Source: Gluconobacter kondonii
GTDB lineage: Bacteria; Pseudomonadota; Alphaproteobacteria; Acetobacterales; Acetobacteraceae
Reading direction: 5' to 3'
Assembly (NCBI RefSeq): GCF_002723995.1
Contig: NZ_BEWP01000003.1
Location: 186,001 to 250,000, forward strand
Length of the DNA: 64,000 nt
This document shows positions 32,281 to 42,387 of this stretch, one piece after another. Made by a program: the position numbers and the translations under genes. The notes beneath the pieces are model-generated. The model worked only from the letters and a program-made list of their open reading frames with translations. It was not told where the DNA came from and made no database searches. The first letter of the stretch is position 1; every line of letters begins with the position of its first letter.

Positions 32281-35163
32281 ATGACCGAAACTGGCCCGTC
32301 CCCCATGTCCGATAAGACTCCCGATCCTTCCGTCGCCGCATTCAAGGAACAGCAGGACCGCTACCGCGACACTGTGTTCCTGCCCCGCACCGGCTTTCCG
32401 ATGCGCGGCGGCCTGCCCAAGCGCGAGCCCGAGACGCTCGCCCGCTGGGCCGCGATGGGTCTGGACGACAGGATCCGCGAAGCCGGGAAGGGACGTCCCG
32501 TTTTCACGCTTCACGACGGCCCTCCTTACGCCAACGGTCACATTCATATCGGACATGCCCTGAACAAGGTGATGAAGGACGTGGTCAACCGCGCCCATCG
32601 CATGTCGGGCTACGAGGTCCGCTATCTTCCGGGCTGGGACTGTCATGGCCTGCCGATCGAATGGCGGATCGAGGAACAGTACCGCAAGGCTGGCAAGGAC
32701 AAGGATCAGGTGCCTCTGCTCCAGTTCCGTGCCGAGTGTCGCCAGTACGCTGCCGAATGGGTCCAGAAACAGGCTGAAGACTTCAAACGCATCGGCGTAC
32801 AGGCCGAATGGGCCAACCGCTACGTGACGATGGACTTCAGCTCCGAAGCCAAGATCGTCAACGAGATCGGCAAGTTTCTGCTCAATGGCAGCCTCTATCG
32901 CGGTCTGCGCCCTGTCATGTGGAGCCCGGTCGAGAAAACTGCCCTGGCCGAAGCCGAAATCGAATATCACGACGTCGACTCCACCACGATTTTCGTGGCC
33001 TTCCCGGTTATCAAAGACCCGACCCCCGCCCATGCCCTCGCAGGCGTGTCCGCTGTCATCTGGACGACCACGCCCTGGACCATCCCGGCCAACCGCGCGC
33101 TCGCCTATGGCCCGGACATCACCTATGTCGTCCTGCGGATCGACGAGACAAACGAAAATAGTATCGTTCCGCAGGGCGCAAAGCTGCTGGTGGCCGAAGA
33201 CCGTGTTGAGTCTTTCTGTACGGAAGCGGGCATCACAGCCCATCACACGCTCTACACCCTTCCGGGCACCGCCCTCGAAGGCGCGGTCTGCGCCCATCCG
33301 CTGCGTGGCCGTGGGTATGAATATGACGTGCCGATGCTGCCGGGCGAGTTCGTCACGACCGATGCCGGTACGGGCCTCGTCCACATGGCGCCGTCGCACG
33401 GTCAGGACGACTTTGCACTCTGCCGCCAGTACGGCATCGAAGTCCCCGAACTGGTGGAAGACGACGGTCGTTACGCGCCGTGGGTTCCGCATCTGGCCGG
33501 CATTCACGTCTTCAAGGCCGCCGATCCGGTCTGCGACCTGCTGACGGAAGCCCGCCAGTCCGCCGAACATGACGACGCACCCGCCACCGGTCTTATGGCC
33601 CGCGGCTCGGTCCGCCATTCCTACCCGCATTCCTGGCGCTCCAGAGCCCCGATCATTTTCCGCGCCACGCCGCAATGGTTCATCGCGATGGATGGCGAGA
33701 CGAAGCTGCGCGAAAAATCCCTCAGCGCGCTGGACAACGTTACCTTCGTCCCCGAAGCGGCCCGCCGTCGTCTCACGTCGATGATCGAACAGCGTCCGGA
33801 CTGGTGCATCTCTCGCCAGCGTGCCTGGGGCGTGCCGATCGCAGTCTTCGTTGAGAAGCGCACCGGCGAGGTCCTGCGCGATGCCGCCGTCATGCAGCGC
33901 ATCGTCGATGCCTTTCGTGAGAAGGGGGCCGATGTCTGGTATGAAGCCGACCCGGCCGTGTTCCTCGGCGCTGACCGCAATCCCGCCGATTACGAACAGG
34001 TCTTCGACATCGTGGATGTCTGGTTCGAAAGCGGCTCGTCCCATCGCTTCGATCTGGGGCAGGAGGGGCTGAACTTCCCCGCCGATGTCTATCTTGAAGG
34101 CTCGGATCAGCATCGCGGATGGTTCCAGTCCTCCCTGCTGGAAAGCGTCGGCACGATGGGCGTCGCGCCCTACAAGGCCCTCGTGACCAACGGCTTTGTC
34201 ATGGACGAGCAGGGCCGCAAGATGTCCAAGTCGCTGGGCAATGTCGTGGCCCCGTCTGACGTGACCGACAGTCTGGGTGCGGACATCCTGCGTCTGTGGG
34301 TCCTGAACTCCGACACGAATGAAGACCTTCGTATCGGGCAGGAAATCCTCAAGCAGCAGGGCGAGCTTTACCGCCGTCTGCGCAACACGCTGCGCTGGCT
34401 CCTTGGTGCGCTCGATGGCTTCACGCCTGAAGAGGCTGTTTCTTACGCCGATCTGCCGCCGCTGGAGCAGTATATCCTGCACCGCCTGTCCGAACTGCGC
34501 GGCCTGATCTCCAGCGCGGTCGAAACGCATCAGTGGGTTGGCGTCTATCCGGCGCTGCACGGGTTCTGCACCACCGACCTCTCGGCGTTCTATTTCGACA
34601 TTCGTAAGGACGCGATCTATTGCGACGCCACATCCGATCCAACGCGCCGGGCGGCCCGCACGGTTCTGGACGTCCTGCACCGTGCGCTCTGCACCTGGCT
34701 GGCCCCTGTTCTCGTCTTCACGGCAGAAGAAGCCTGGCAGGCTCGCTTCGGCGAGGAAGACAGCGTGCATCTCGCGCAGTTCTTCGAGCCGGAGGTTGAA
34801 TGGAACGACCCGGAACTCGGCAACCGCTGGGAAGACATCCGCGCCTATCGCCGCCTTGTTACGACCGAGCTGGAAACGGCCCGCCGTGACGGCACGATCG
34901 GCTCCTCGCTCGAAGCCAGCGTCACGCTGCCGCTGTCGCAGGAAGAAGCCGGAATTCTGGGGGGGCTCGACTGGGCCGAACTTCTCATCACGTCCCATGC
35001 CGAAACCGAGCTGCTGCCGGGCGACACGGCCCATGGCGGCCCGCAGGTCGAGCGTGCGCCGGGCCATAAATGCGCCCGCTGCTGGAAAGTCTTGCCGGAA
35101 GTCGGGGAAGACGCCGAACATCCCGCGCTATGCCGCCGCTGCATCGATGTGGTAAGCGCCTAA
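32281..35163 (+). CDS. ileS: isoleucyl-tRNA synthetase
   Basis: Charges tRNA-Ile. HIGH is at 89-92 and KMSKS at 647-651; the C-terminal CARCW...CRRC pair of motifs is the zinc finger. 960 residues from the first ATG; a second in-frame ATG at 32305 (MSDKTPDP) may be the true start, since neither has a clear ribosome site. Editing domain present between the two halves of the Rossmann fold (length normal). lspA starts within the ileS stop codon (TAATG). A long antisense frame here is a shadow. Confidence 0.96.
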   Translation: MTETGPSPMSDKTPDPSVAAFKEQQDRYRDTVFLPRTGFPMRGGLPKREPETLARWAAMGLDDRIREAGKGRPVFTLHDGPPYANGHIHIGHALNKVMKDVVNRAHRMSGYEVRYLPGWDCHGLPIEWRIEEQYRKAGKDKDQVPLLQFRAECRQYAAEWVQKQAEDFKRIGVQAEWANRYVTMDFSSEAKIVNEIGKFLLNGSLYRGLRPVMWSPVEKTALAEAEIEYHDVDSTTIFVAFPVIKDPTPAHALAGVSAVIWTTTPWTIPANRALAYGPDITYVVLRIDETNENSIVPQGAKLLVAEDRVESFCTEAGITAHHTLYTLPGTALEGAVCAHPLRGRGYEYDVPMLPGEFVTTDAGTGLVHMAPSHGQDDFALCRQYGIEVPELVEDDGRYAPWVPHLAGIHVFKAADPVCDLLTEARQSAEHDDAPATGLMARGSVRHSYPHSWRSRAPIIFRATPQWFIAMDGETKLREKSLSALDNVTFVPEAARRRLTSMIEQRPDWCISRQRAWGVPIAVFVEKRTGEVLRDAAVMQRIVDAFREKGADVWYEADPAVFLGADRNPADYEQVFDIVDVWFESGSSHRFDLGQEGLNFPADVYLEGSDQHRGWFQSSLLESVGTMGVAPYKALVTNGFVMDEQGRKMSKSLGNVVAPSDVTDSLGADILRLWVLNSDTNEDLRIGQEILKQQGELYRRLRNTLRWLLGALDGFTPEEAVSYADLPPLEQYILHRLSELRGLISSAVETHQWVGVYPALHGFCTTDLSAFYFDIRKDAIYCDATSDPTRRAARTVLDVLHRALCTWLAPVLVFTAEEAWQARFGEEDSVHLAQFFEPEVEWNDPELGNRWEDIRAYRRLVTTELETARRDGTIGSSLEASVTLPLSQEEAGILGGLDWAELLITSHAETELLPGDTAHGGPQVERAPGHKCARCWKVLPEVGEDAEHPALCRRCIDVVSA

Positions 35164-35687
35164 TGTCCCTGTGGCATGACGGCATGAGCCGCACGGGGCG
35201 GATGGTTCTGGGCTTCGCCCTGCTGGTTCTGGTTCTCGTTCTGGATCAGGCCAGCAAGGACTGGATCCTGTATGTCTATCACCTGCCGGATCGTGGCTCG
35301 GTCGAGATCCTGCCGTTCCTGAACTTCACGATGGTCTGGAACCACGCCGTGACCTTCGGCATGTTCGGCGGCCTCGGCAGCCGGGGGCCGTGGATTTTCT
35401 GCGCGGTCTCGCTGATGGCGGTAGGGCTTCTGGTCTGGACCCTGACGCGGACGAAGCGCACGCTGGTGGCGGCGTCCTGTGGTGCGATCGCCGGGGGCGC
35501 CATCGGCAATGTCATCGACCGCCTGCGCTATGGCGCGGTCGTGGATTTCCTGCATGCCCATGCGTTCGGCTGGTCTTGGTATGTCTTCAACGTTGCGGAT
35601 TCCGGGATCGTCTGTGGCGTCATTGTCTGGCTGATCGACTCCCTTCTTGCCGAACGTCAGGCCGCCAGAGCATCGAACGCGAAGTGA
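35163..35687 (+). CDS. lspA: lipoprotein signal peptidase II
   Basis: Cleaves signal peptides of diacylated lipoproteins in the inner membrane. The 174-residue product has four hydrophobic helices and the catalytic aspartates in GNVIDRLRYGAVVDFL and FNVADSGI. ATG overlaps the ileS TAA by one base; ileS-lspA is a common gene pair. A DUF3035 lipoprotein follows, fitting lspA's substrates. Confidence 0.95.
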   Translation: MSLWHDGMSRTGRMVLGFALLVLVLVLDQASKDWILYVYHLPDRGSVEILPFLNFTMVWNHAVTFGMFGGLGSRGPWIFCAVSLMAVGLLVWTLTRTKRTLVAASCGAIAGGAIGNVIDRLRYGAVVDFLHAHAFGWSWYVFNVADSGIVCGVIVWLIDSLLAERQAARASNAK

Positions 35688-35764
35688 TACGCTGGCGGAA
35701 CTTGTTTCCACGCTCCGCTCCGGCCTTGCTCCCGCGCCGCGCGGACTGTAGGAGTGTTCCAATC

Positions 35765-36337
35765 ATGATCGCGTCCCAGGGGCCCTCCATGCGTCGTAAC
35801 CGTCTTTTCGTTGCCCGTCTCAGTGTCCAGATGGGTGCCATGGCTTCCGTCGGCCTGCTGCTTTCGGGCTGCTCGGGCGCCGATGTCTCCCGCGCGATCG
35901 GCCTCGAACGGGCCATGCCCGACGAGTACACCGTCACAACCCGCGCCCCGCTCTCCATGCCGCCTTCCGAGCAGATGCAGCTCCCCGGTGCGGCGGATGC
36001 CCATCGCCCGGACGAAAGCCCGCGCATGCAGGCGCTCGAAACGCTCTCGCCTGACACGGCCCTGCACCCGGACTCCGGTAAAGGCAGCACCGGCCAGACC
36101 GCACTGGTCGGACAGGTGGACAAGTCTGCCAATGCGCCCAACAACGCCGAACTCGGCGCGGCCGATGCCGGTTTTGTGGACAATCTGATGTTCTGGAAAG
36201 GCGGCAATGCCGGGTCCGTCGTCGATGGTGACGGCGAAAACCGTCGCATCCGCGAGAACTCTGCTCTGGGCCGCAACCCCGCAACCGGCGCCACCCCGAC
36301 GGTCCGTAAGAAGAAAGCCTTTCTCGGCGTTCTCTGA
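35765..36337 (+). CDS. DUF3035 lipoprotein
   Basis: Predicted lipoprotein: signal peptide with lipobox LLLSGC. The mature start PDEYTVTTRAPLSMPP is the DUF3035 hallmark seen in Alphaproteobacterial envelope proteins. TAGGAG lies 10 bases before ATG 35765; an internal ATG (35789) is possible. The tail is Ser/Gly/Asn-rich with a basic VRKKKAFLG end. Role unknown; likely outer-membrane or periplasmic. Transcribed with lspA (77 bp gap). Confidence 0.75.
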   Translation: MIASQGPSMRRNRLFVARLSVQMGAMASVGLLLSGCSGADVSRAIGLERAMPDEYTVTTRAPLSMPPSEQMQLPGAADAHRPDESPRMQALETLSPDTALHPDSGKGSTGQTALVGQVDKSANAPNNAELGAADAGFVDNLMFWKGGNAGSVVDGDGENRRIRENSALGRNPATGATPTVRKKKAFLGVL

Positions 36338-36343
36338 GTATGC

Positions 36344-36380
36344 CCGTTCCTTCCGCTCCCTGACGGAGCAGAAGGAACGG
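36344..36380 (+). other. strong hairpin without T-run between DUF3035 gene and mutL
   Basis: CCGTTCCTTC (36344-36353) pairs with GAAGGAACGG (36371-36380); after one mismatch GCTCC/GGAGC extends it, giving a 15-bp interrupted stem with a CTGAC loop. The following bases are CCCTGTCTGCC, so it is not a standard rho-independent terminator. It may block exonucleases or slow read-through into mutL, whose GTG start is 44 bp downstream. Confidence 0.6.
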
Positions 36381-36424
36381 CCCTGTCTGCCGTCCGGCTC
36401 CTGCCCGGACGATGAGGAGGCATC

Positions 36425-38278
36425 GTGACCGAGGCCCCGTCCTTTCCCCACCCCCCAAGCCGTCCCACAATCCGTCGTCTGTCCGGCCACGTCATTGACC
36501 TGATCGCGGCGGGCGAGGTCATCGAACGTCCTGCCGCCGCGCTGAAGGAACTGGTCGAAAACGCTATCGATGCTGGTGCAACCCGCATTGTGGTCGCACT
36601 GCGCGCTGGTGGGACGGACCGGATCGACGTCACGGATAATGGCTGCGGCATGAGCCCGGTCGAACTGGAACTGGCGGTCGAGCGGCATTGCACCTCCAAA
36701 CTTCAGGACGATCATCTCGTCCAGATCCGGACGCTCGGGTTCCGGGGAGAGGCGCTGCCCTCCATCGGCGCCAGCGCGCGGCTCTCCATCACGTCCCGCA
36801 CGCCCGATGCCGACACCGCCTGGTGCATCCGCGTGGATGGCGGCGTCATCACCCCGCCACAGCCTGCTTCCGGCCCGGTCGGCACGCGCATCGTTGTGAC
36901 AGACCTGTTCTTCGCCACCCCGGCGCGACGCAAGTTTCTTAAGAGCGCGCGCGTCGAGAGCGGTCATGCCGAGTCCGTCATGCGGCGGCTGGCCCTGTCC
37001 GCGCCCCATTGCGCCATGCGTGTCCTGCTGGACGACAAGGTCCTGTTCGACCTGCCCGAACAGAGTCCGATCAGTCGTGCGGCCTCCATTCTCGACACCA
37101 CGCCTGATACGCTGATCCCGCTGGATGAGCAGCGCGGGGCCGTGCGCCTGTCGGGGTTCGCCTGTGGTCCGGCCCGTACCCGCGCCACCGGATCGGGGCA
37201 GTTCATTCTGGTCAACAACCGCCCGGTGACGGACCCGATGCTCCGGACCGCCATTCGCGTGGCCTATCGTCCTGTCATTGAGCGCGGGCGCTTCCCGGTC
37301 ATGGCGCTGCATCTTAAAGTGCCGCTGGAACGGCTGGACGTGAACGTCCATCCCGCCAAGACGGAACTGCGTTTCGCCGATGAAGCCGAAATCCGCTCCC
37401 TCGTCATCGGCGGTCTGGGCAGGGCGCTCGGGCATGGCTCGAAGGGCGGAGGCGGCATTCATGCGAGTTTCGCCCCGCGCTCTTCCATCGTCTATCCGCC
37501 TCGTCCGCCCGAACCGCGCGAGACGGTGACGTCGCTCCCGTTACAGACCACTCAGCCCACGGCCTCAGCGCCCCAAACCCCGCAAGCCGCCTCCCGTCAG
37601 GGCTTCGCGGAAACGGACCCGGCTTTCGCTCCCGCCGCCCGCGCCCCTCAGCAGCCCGAGGCGCTCGATCCGGCATTTCCGCTCGGCGCGTCCATTGCGC
37701 AGGTTTTCGACACCTATATCCTCGCGCTTGCACCCGATGGCGACCTGATCCTCGTGGACCAGCATGCGGCCCATGAGCGCCTGACCCATGAGCGTCTGCG
37801 CGAACAATATGCGAGCGGCGGCACCCTGCGCGCCCAGGCACTGCTCCTGCCCGAAGTGGTGGACCTGCCCCGCCGTGAGGCTGAGGCTCTCATGGCGCGG
37901 GCGGAGGATCTCGCCAAACTCGGGATCGACCTTGAGTCCTTCGGTACCGGCAGTGTTCTGCTGCGCTCGGTTCCAGCCCTTTTGGGCGCGAAGGACATTC
38001 AGGGTCTCCTGAAGGACGTTGCCGACGAACTGGCTGGCGATCCGGATCTGGACGCCGCTAATACGGGAAGTTTCGCGCATCATCTGGACGCCATTCTCGC
38101 TCGGATGGCCTGTCATGGCAGTATTCGTGCAGGTCGTCGGCTAAAGCCCGAAGAAATGGATGCTCTGCTGCGAGAGATGGAACGGACACCGCGGGCTAAT
38201 ACCTGCTCGCATGGACGGCCGACATGGCTCCGATTGACACGACGGGAACTTGAACGTCTCTTTGGGCGCGTAAAATAA
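36425..38278 (+). CDS. mutL: DNA mismatch repair protein MutL
   Basis: Couples mismatch recognition to strand nicking. GHKL ATPase motifs are intact: ELVENAIDAGA, DNGCGM, TLGFRGEAL, and FFATPARRKFL. The C-terminal domain has DQHAAHERLTHE, which fits the DQHA(x)2E(x)4E endonuclease motif, plus ACHGSIRAG and CSHGRPT motifs, so a nicking MutL is expected (as in organisms without MutH). GTG start 36425 behind GAGGAGG. 617 residues is normal; a Pro/Gln-rich linker joins the domains. Confidence 0.94.
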   Translation: MTEAPSFPHPPSRPTIRRLSGHVIDLIAAGEVIERPAAALKELVENAIDAGATRIVVALRAGGTDRIDVTDNGCGMSPVELELAVERHCTSKLQDDHLVQIRTLGFRGEALPSIGASARLSITSRTPDADTAWCIRVDGGVITPPQPASGPVGTRIVVTDLFFATPARRKFLKSARVESGHAESVMRRLALSAPHCAMRVLLDDKVLFDLPEQSPISRAASILDTTPDTLIPLDEQRGAVRLSGFACGPARTRATGSGQFILVNNRPVTDPMLRTAIRVAYRPVIERGRFPVMALHLKVPLERLDVNVHPAKTELRFADEAEIRSLVIGGLGRALGHGSKGGGGIHASFAPRSSIVYPPRPPEPRETVTSLPLQTTQPTASAPQTPQAASRQGFAETDPAFAPAARAPQQPEALDPAFPLGASIAQVFDTYILALAPDGDLILVDQHAAHERLTHERLREQYASGGTLRAQALLLPEVVDLPRREAEALMARAEDLAKLGIDLESFGTGSVLLRSVPALLGAKDIQGLLKDVADELAGDPDLDAANTGSFAHHLDAILARMACHGSIRAGRRLKPEEMDALLREMERTPRANTCSHGRPTWLRLTRRELERLFGRVK

Positions 38279-38359
38279 CACGCAGGGTTGAAGAGTGGTT
38301 TCTTGCAGCCCCATGTTAGGACCAGCGGCGATCACGTTGCCGGCAGGAAAGACAAGAGA

Positions 38360-40102
38360 ATGTCAGCGTCACTACAAGGCAGTTCCGAGGCCAGCTCAGA
38401 AGTCAGCGATGCCTCGCTCATCCACTCTCTCCGCGCCATTCTCGGAGCGCGGCATGTCCTGACGACACCTTCGGCGACCTATCGCTTCCGCAAGGGGTTC
38501 CGTTTCGGCATGGGGGACGTGGTGGCGGTGCTTCAGCCGGGCAGTCTTGTCGAATTGTGGCGTGCCGCGAAGCTCTGCGCTGAGTCCGGCCGGATCATCA
38601 TCATGCAGGCCGCCAATACGGGCCTGACGGGCGGCTCCACTCCTGACGGCAACGACTATGACCGTGGCGTGGTCATCATCAGCACAAACCGTCTGGACGG
38701 CATCTACCTGATCGGCGAGGGGCGGCAAGTCGTGTGTCTGCCCGGCTCCACCCTGCACGATCTGGAAGACAAGCTTGCCGCCATCGGCCGCGAACCGCAT
38801 TCCGTGATCGGATCGTCCTGTATCGGCGCATCAGTTCTGGGTGGTGTCAGCAACAATTCCGGCGGTGCGCTGGTCCAGCGCGGCCCCGCCTTCACCGAAA
38901 TGGCGCTGTTCGGCCAGATGGGCGCGGACGGCAAACTGCATCTCGTCAACCATCTGGGCATCCGTCTGGAGGGCAACCCCGAGGAAATCCTCGCCGCCGT
39001 GCAGGCCGGGCAGCTTCCCGAAGCCGCCATCGACTGGAACGCCGGACGCGGTCACGACGAAAATTACGCCACCCATGTCCGGGACGTGGACGCCGACACG
39101 CCCGCCCGCTTCAATGCCGATCCCAACCGCTGGTATGAAGCCGCGGGATGTGCGGGCAAGCTGGTCGTGTTCGCCGTGCGTCTGGATACGTTTGAGGCGA
39201 ACAAAAATCCGGCTGTCTTCTATATCGGGACGAACAGCACGTCCGATCTCGAAGACCTCCGCCGTTACGCCCTGACCCATTTTGACGAACTGCCGATCGC
39301 CGGTGAGTATCTGCACCGCGATGCGTTCGATATTGCCGAGAAATACGGCAAGGACACGTTTGCGGTCATCCGTTATTTCGGCACGAAATACCTGCCGAAA
39401 TTCTTCTCCATGAAGTCCCGCTTCGACGTTTTCGCGCAGAAACTGCCGTTCCTGTCCGATCATTTCAGCGATCTGGCGATGCAGGCCCTCAGCCGCTTCC
39501 TGCCCAAACAGCTTCCTAAGCGTATGTGCGAGTACCGTGACCGTTTCGAGCATCACCTGATGCTCAAGGTCTCGGCTCCCATGACCGCGCCTGTTCGGAC
39601 CTATCTGGAACAGTGGGCCTCAAGCACGGGCGGGGCTTTCTTTGAATGTACGCCCGAAGAAGGCAAGCTTGCCTTCCTGCACCGCTTTGCCGCAGCCGGT
39701 GCTGCCGTGCGGTACCGCGCAATCCACACGAAAACCGCCGAAGACATTGTGGCGCTCGATGTCGCCCTGCGCCGCAATGATCGTGAATGGTTTGAGGTCC
39801 TGCCGAAGGAGATCGAAGACAAGATCATCGTCAAACTCTATTACGGTCATTTCTTCTGCCATGTGATGCACCAGGATTACGTGATCAAAAAGGGCTACAA
39901 CGCCATGCAGGTGGAGCACGATATGCTCCCCGGACTGGACGCCCGTGGTGCGCGCTATCCGGCGGAACACAATGTCGGGCATCTCTACAAGGCGCCGGAC
40001 GAGATGGTCGCCCATTACCGCAGCCTCGATCCGTGCAACTGCTTCAATCCGGGCATTGGTCTTGCGACAAAGACCCGGAACTGGGTTGCCGAGAGCGTCT
40101 GA
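38360..40102 (+). CDS. dld: FAD-dependent (quinone) D-lactate dehydrogenase
   Basis: Membrane-associated flavoenzyme oxidising D-lactate to pyruvate and feeding electrons to ubiquinone. N-terminal FAD-binding PCMH features: FRFGMGDVVAVLQPGSL, ANTGLTGGSTPDG and ASVLGGVSNNSGGALV. The C-terminal cap has VMHQDYVIKKGYN and HNVGHLYKAPDEM. Start ATG 38360 (580 aa) behind AGGAAAG. D-lactate oxidation fits the periplasmic/respiratory lifestyle of this group. Converges with the copper-type TonB receptor (31 bp between stops). Confidence 0.88.
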   Translation: MSASLQGSSEASSEVSDASLIHSLRAILGARHVLTTPSATYRFRKGFRFGMGDVVAVLQPGSLVELWRAAKLCAESGRIIIMQAANTGLTGGSTPDGNDYDRGVVIISTNRLDGIYLIGEGRQVVCLPGSTLHDLEDKLAAIGREPHSVIGSSCIGASVLGGVSNNSGGALVQRGPAFTEMALFGQMGADGKLHLVNHLGIRLEGNPEEILAAVQAGQLPEAAIDWNAGRGHDENYATHVRDVDADTPARFNADPNRWYEAAGCAGKLVVFAVRLDTFEANKNPAVFYIGTNSTSDLEDLRRYALTHFDELPIAGEYLHRDAFDIAEKYGKDTFAVIRYFGTKYLPKFFSMKSRFDVFAQKLPFLSDHFSDLAMQALSRFLPKQLPKRMCEYRDRFEHHLMLKVSAPMTAPVRTYLEQWASSTGGAFFECTPEEGKLAFLHRFAAAGAAVRYRAIHTKTAEDIVALDVALRRNDREWFEVLPKEIEDKIIVKLYYGHFFCHVMHQDYVIKKGYNAMQVEHDMLPGLDARGARYPAEHNVGHLYKAPDEMVAHYRSLDPCNCFNPGIGLATKTRNWVAESV

Positions 40103-40133
40103 TACTCCAGGTTCTGCTGCGGCCCGACTCTCC

Positions 40134-42272
40134 TTAGAATGCGGCGGTCAGGTTCATGTTGAAAGACCGCCCCATTCCCGGCAACGGCCCCAGAACACCC
40201 GTAGCGTCGTAATCCCCCAGTGAGAGGCCGCCTAGCGGCAGGTAATATCGCTGATTCAGCACGTTCGCGAGTTCGGCATTGAGCGTGAAATACCGCCAGC
40301 GATAGCTCCCCCCAAGCCCCAGCAGCGCATAGCCGGGCGTGCGGGGTTCGTTGCGCAGCCAGTCCACGGTGTCCTTGGATTTCACGAGCGTCACCTCGAC
40401 GCGACCTGTCCAGTTCTCATAGGTCTCGTGTAGCCCGATCAGGCCGTTCGCCGGCATCTGGTGATACAGCCCCGAATGCGTGACCAGATCCACACCGCGC
40501 ACCCAGTTGATGTTCCCGACCAGCTCGCCCCGTCCATAAGCCGTCCTGTCCCACAGACGCACTGAGCCTGAGGCGTTGATGCCATAGCTCTGGGCGTTGT
40601 GATTGACGAAACCCAGCATCGACAGTCCGTTCGAGAAGCTGCTCAACCGTCGGACGTTAATGTAATTGTGCGTATAGGTATAAAACGGCTGGATCTTCAG
40701 ATCCCAGCGCTGGTTCGGATTCGGATCATGCCAGTCCACCGTGACACTGGCCGTATTGGCGACCTCGGGAGACAGGTTCAGGTTTCCCACATAACCGTTG
40801 CCATCGCCAAACCAGCCGATCATCCGCGTCGCCATGCTCCCCATGCCCCAGGCATAACGCTCATAGAGGTTTGGCGAGCGCGTCTTGCGGGCATAACCCC
40901 CTTCGATGGACAGGCTGTCCAGTGGCTTCCAGCGGCCCGTCGCGGTCACGTCGAAATTGACGTCCGTGCGCCCGCGTGACGCCTGATTGAACTGCTCCGC
41001 CGCCATCGCATCGGCCATGGACATCATCCCGGTCCAGGAATAGGGCGCGACCTTGCCCGTATTCATCATCACCAGATCGTTGCGAAATCCAAGCTGCGTG
41101 GAAAAGCGGGGCAGCCACTGTGCGTCCCATTCCGCGAAATGTCCCAGCCGGTCCCGATGACCGTTATTGATGTTGTGATAGGTGCCCGGCCCCATCATCA
41201 TGCTGCCCTGAAGCGGCGGCCACCAGTCGTTCAGTCCGTTATGGTCGAAAGAGCTGCCCAGCTTGAGCGTGTGCTTCAGCCCGAGCGGAATGGTCGCCTT
41301 GATCGCATAGGTCGCCGTCCGCGCATCCGTGTTCATCGGCATGCCCGTGGTCGCGCTGTGGCCGCCCTTGTCCGAAAGCATGTCCATGACATGCGTCACC
41401 CGCTGCCAGGAGCCGCGCACATCGAGTGTGCCCCAGTTGAAGTCGCCTTTGTACTTGCCGTTCACGAAGGTGGAGCGGTTATTGGTCATGTCCATGTACT
41501 GGTTGGGAAATCCCTCATAGGGAATGTCCTGCTGACCGAAGGTCAGGGCCAGAAGATGATTGGCCTTCTTCACGCCCAGCGTCACGGCATGGTTGAAGCT
41601 CAGATACTCGGTGGACCGCACGCGCTGCCCGTTCCCACCGGCCTGATAGTCGCTGGCATGGGAATAGGAGGCCGTATAGCGCAGGCTGAACATGTCATTG
41701 GCGACCGTCAAAGACCCCGAGGCCCCCGAACCGCCGCCATTGCTGCGATAATCACCCCGTACATGCCCCGTCACGAGGATATTGCCCGTTTTGGCAAAGA
41801 GCGGGTCTTTGCGCTCGATCTCGACGGTCCCGCCGATGCTGTCTCCGCCCAGACTCACGGGCGTGATCCCCGCAATTGCCACGGCGCGCGAAACGCTGTC
41901 GGGATCGACATAGGACATGGCGGGATTCATATGGTTCGGACAGGCAGCATCAATCCGCATCCCATCCACGAGCGTCGCCACCCGGTCGTCTGCCATACCG
42001 TTCAGGACGGGCAGGGCGGAGACGCCGCCTGCGGAATAGGTGCTGTAACCGAGCGCATGGTCCAGAAGATGCGCTGTATCCGCGCTGGTCGTCTGGGGCT
42101 GGCGTATGCCGATGACGTTCAACTGCTCGGCTTTGGCAGACTCGACGGAGTCCGGCTGAGAGAGGACATCCTGTGCGGATGCTCCTGAAAAGGCGCTCAG
42201 GGTAAAGAAAAGCGCCGTCAGGCACGGGCGCGCATAACCTGCGTCCGTGCGGGTCCTGTAATGGGGAAGCAT
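40134..42272 (-). CDS. TonB-dependent receptor, copper (OprC/NosA-like)
   Basis: Outer-membrane barrel related to the copper receptor OprC/NosA. Residues 111-124 read CPNHMNPAMSYVDP, the Met/His copper-binding signature of that group; a Met-rich MGSMATRMIGWFGDGNG stretch lies in the barrel. Plug motifs GGVSALPVLNGM and GDSIGGTVEIE are present; C-terminus ends LTAAF. Start chosen at 42272 (MLPHYRTRT, 712 aa) because AGGA is 8 bases upstream. A His/Met-rich DUF2946-like protein lies just upstream, supporting a metal role. It could alternatively take zinc or a metallophore. Confidence 0.8.
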   Translation of the reverse strand: MLPHYRTRTDAGYARPCLTALFFTLSAFSGASAQDVLSQPDSVESAKAEQLNVIGIRQPQTTSADTAHLLDHALGYSTYSAGGVSALPVLNGMADDRVATLVDGMRIDAACPNHMNPAMSYVDPDSVSRAVAIAGITPVSLGGDSIGGTVEIERKDPLFAKTGNILVTGHVRGDYRSNGGGSGASGSLTVANDMFSLRYTASYSHASDYQAGGNGQRVRSTEYLSFNHAVTLGVKKANHLLALTFGQQDIPYEGFPNQYMDMTNNRSTFVNGKYKGDFNWGTLDVRGSWQRVTHVMDMLSDKGGHSATTGMPMNTDARTATYAIKATIPLGLKHTLKLGSSFDHNGLNDWWPPLQGSMMMGPGTYHNINNGHRDRLGHFAEWDAQWLPRFSTQLGFRNDLVMMNTGKVAPYSWTGMMSMADAMAAEQFNQASRGRTDVNFDVTATGRWKPLDSLSIEGGYARKTRSPNLYERYAWGMGSMATRMIGWFGDGNGYVGNLNLSPEVANTASVTVDWHDPNPNQRWDLKIQPFYTYTHNYINVRRLSSFSNGLSMLGFVNHNAQSYGINASGSVRLWDRTAYGRGELVGNINWVRGVDLVTHSGLYHQMPANGLIGLHETYENWTGRVEVTLVKSKDTVDWLRNEPRTPGYALLGLGGSYRWRYFTLNAELANVLNQRYYLPLGGLSLGDYDATGVLGPLPGMGRSFNMNLTAAF

Positions 42273-42387
42273 GATCCACATCCTCGACTGATCTGAAATC
42301 CAGTCACGGCGGATCACGCCTCCGCAGGCTGTCCCGAAAAAGACAGACCGCAGGCAGTTCCTTCCTCCGCCATGACCACAATGGGGG

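Noticed and set aside
32272-35121. 949-codon open frame on the - strand
   Set aside because: It lies entirely antisense to ileS, has a repetitive Gly/Arg/Asp-type composition of a high-GC shadow, and no domain motif. ileS has intact HIGH and KMSKS motifs.
36338-36424. Rho-independent terminator after the DUF3035 gene
   Set aside because: The stem is strong but the following bases are CCCTGTCTGCC without a T-run, so I keep it as a hairpin only.
35657-37462. 601-codon - strand frame over DUF3035/mutL
   Set aside because: Shadow of mutL, whose GHKL and endonuclease motifs are clear on the + strand.
41139-42188. 349-codon + strand frame opposite the copper-type TonB receptor
   Set aside because: Shadow; TonB receptor plug and barrel motifs are coherent on the - strand.
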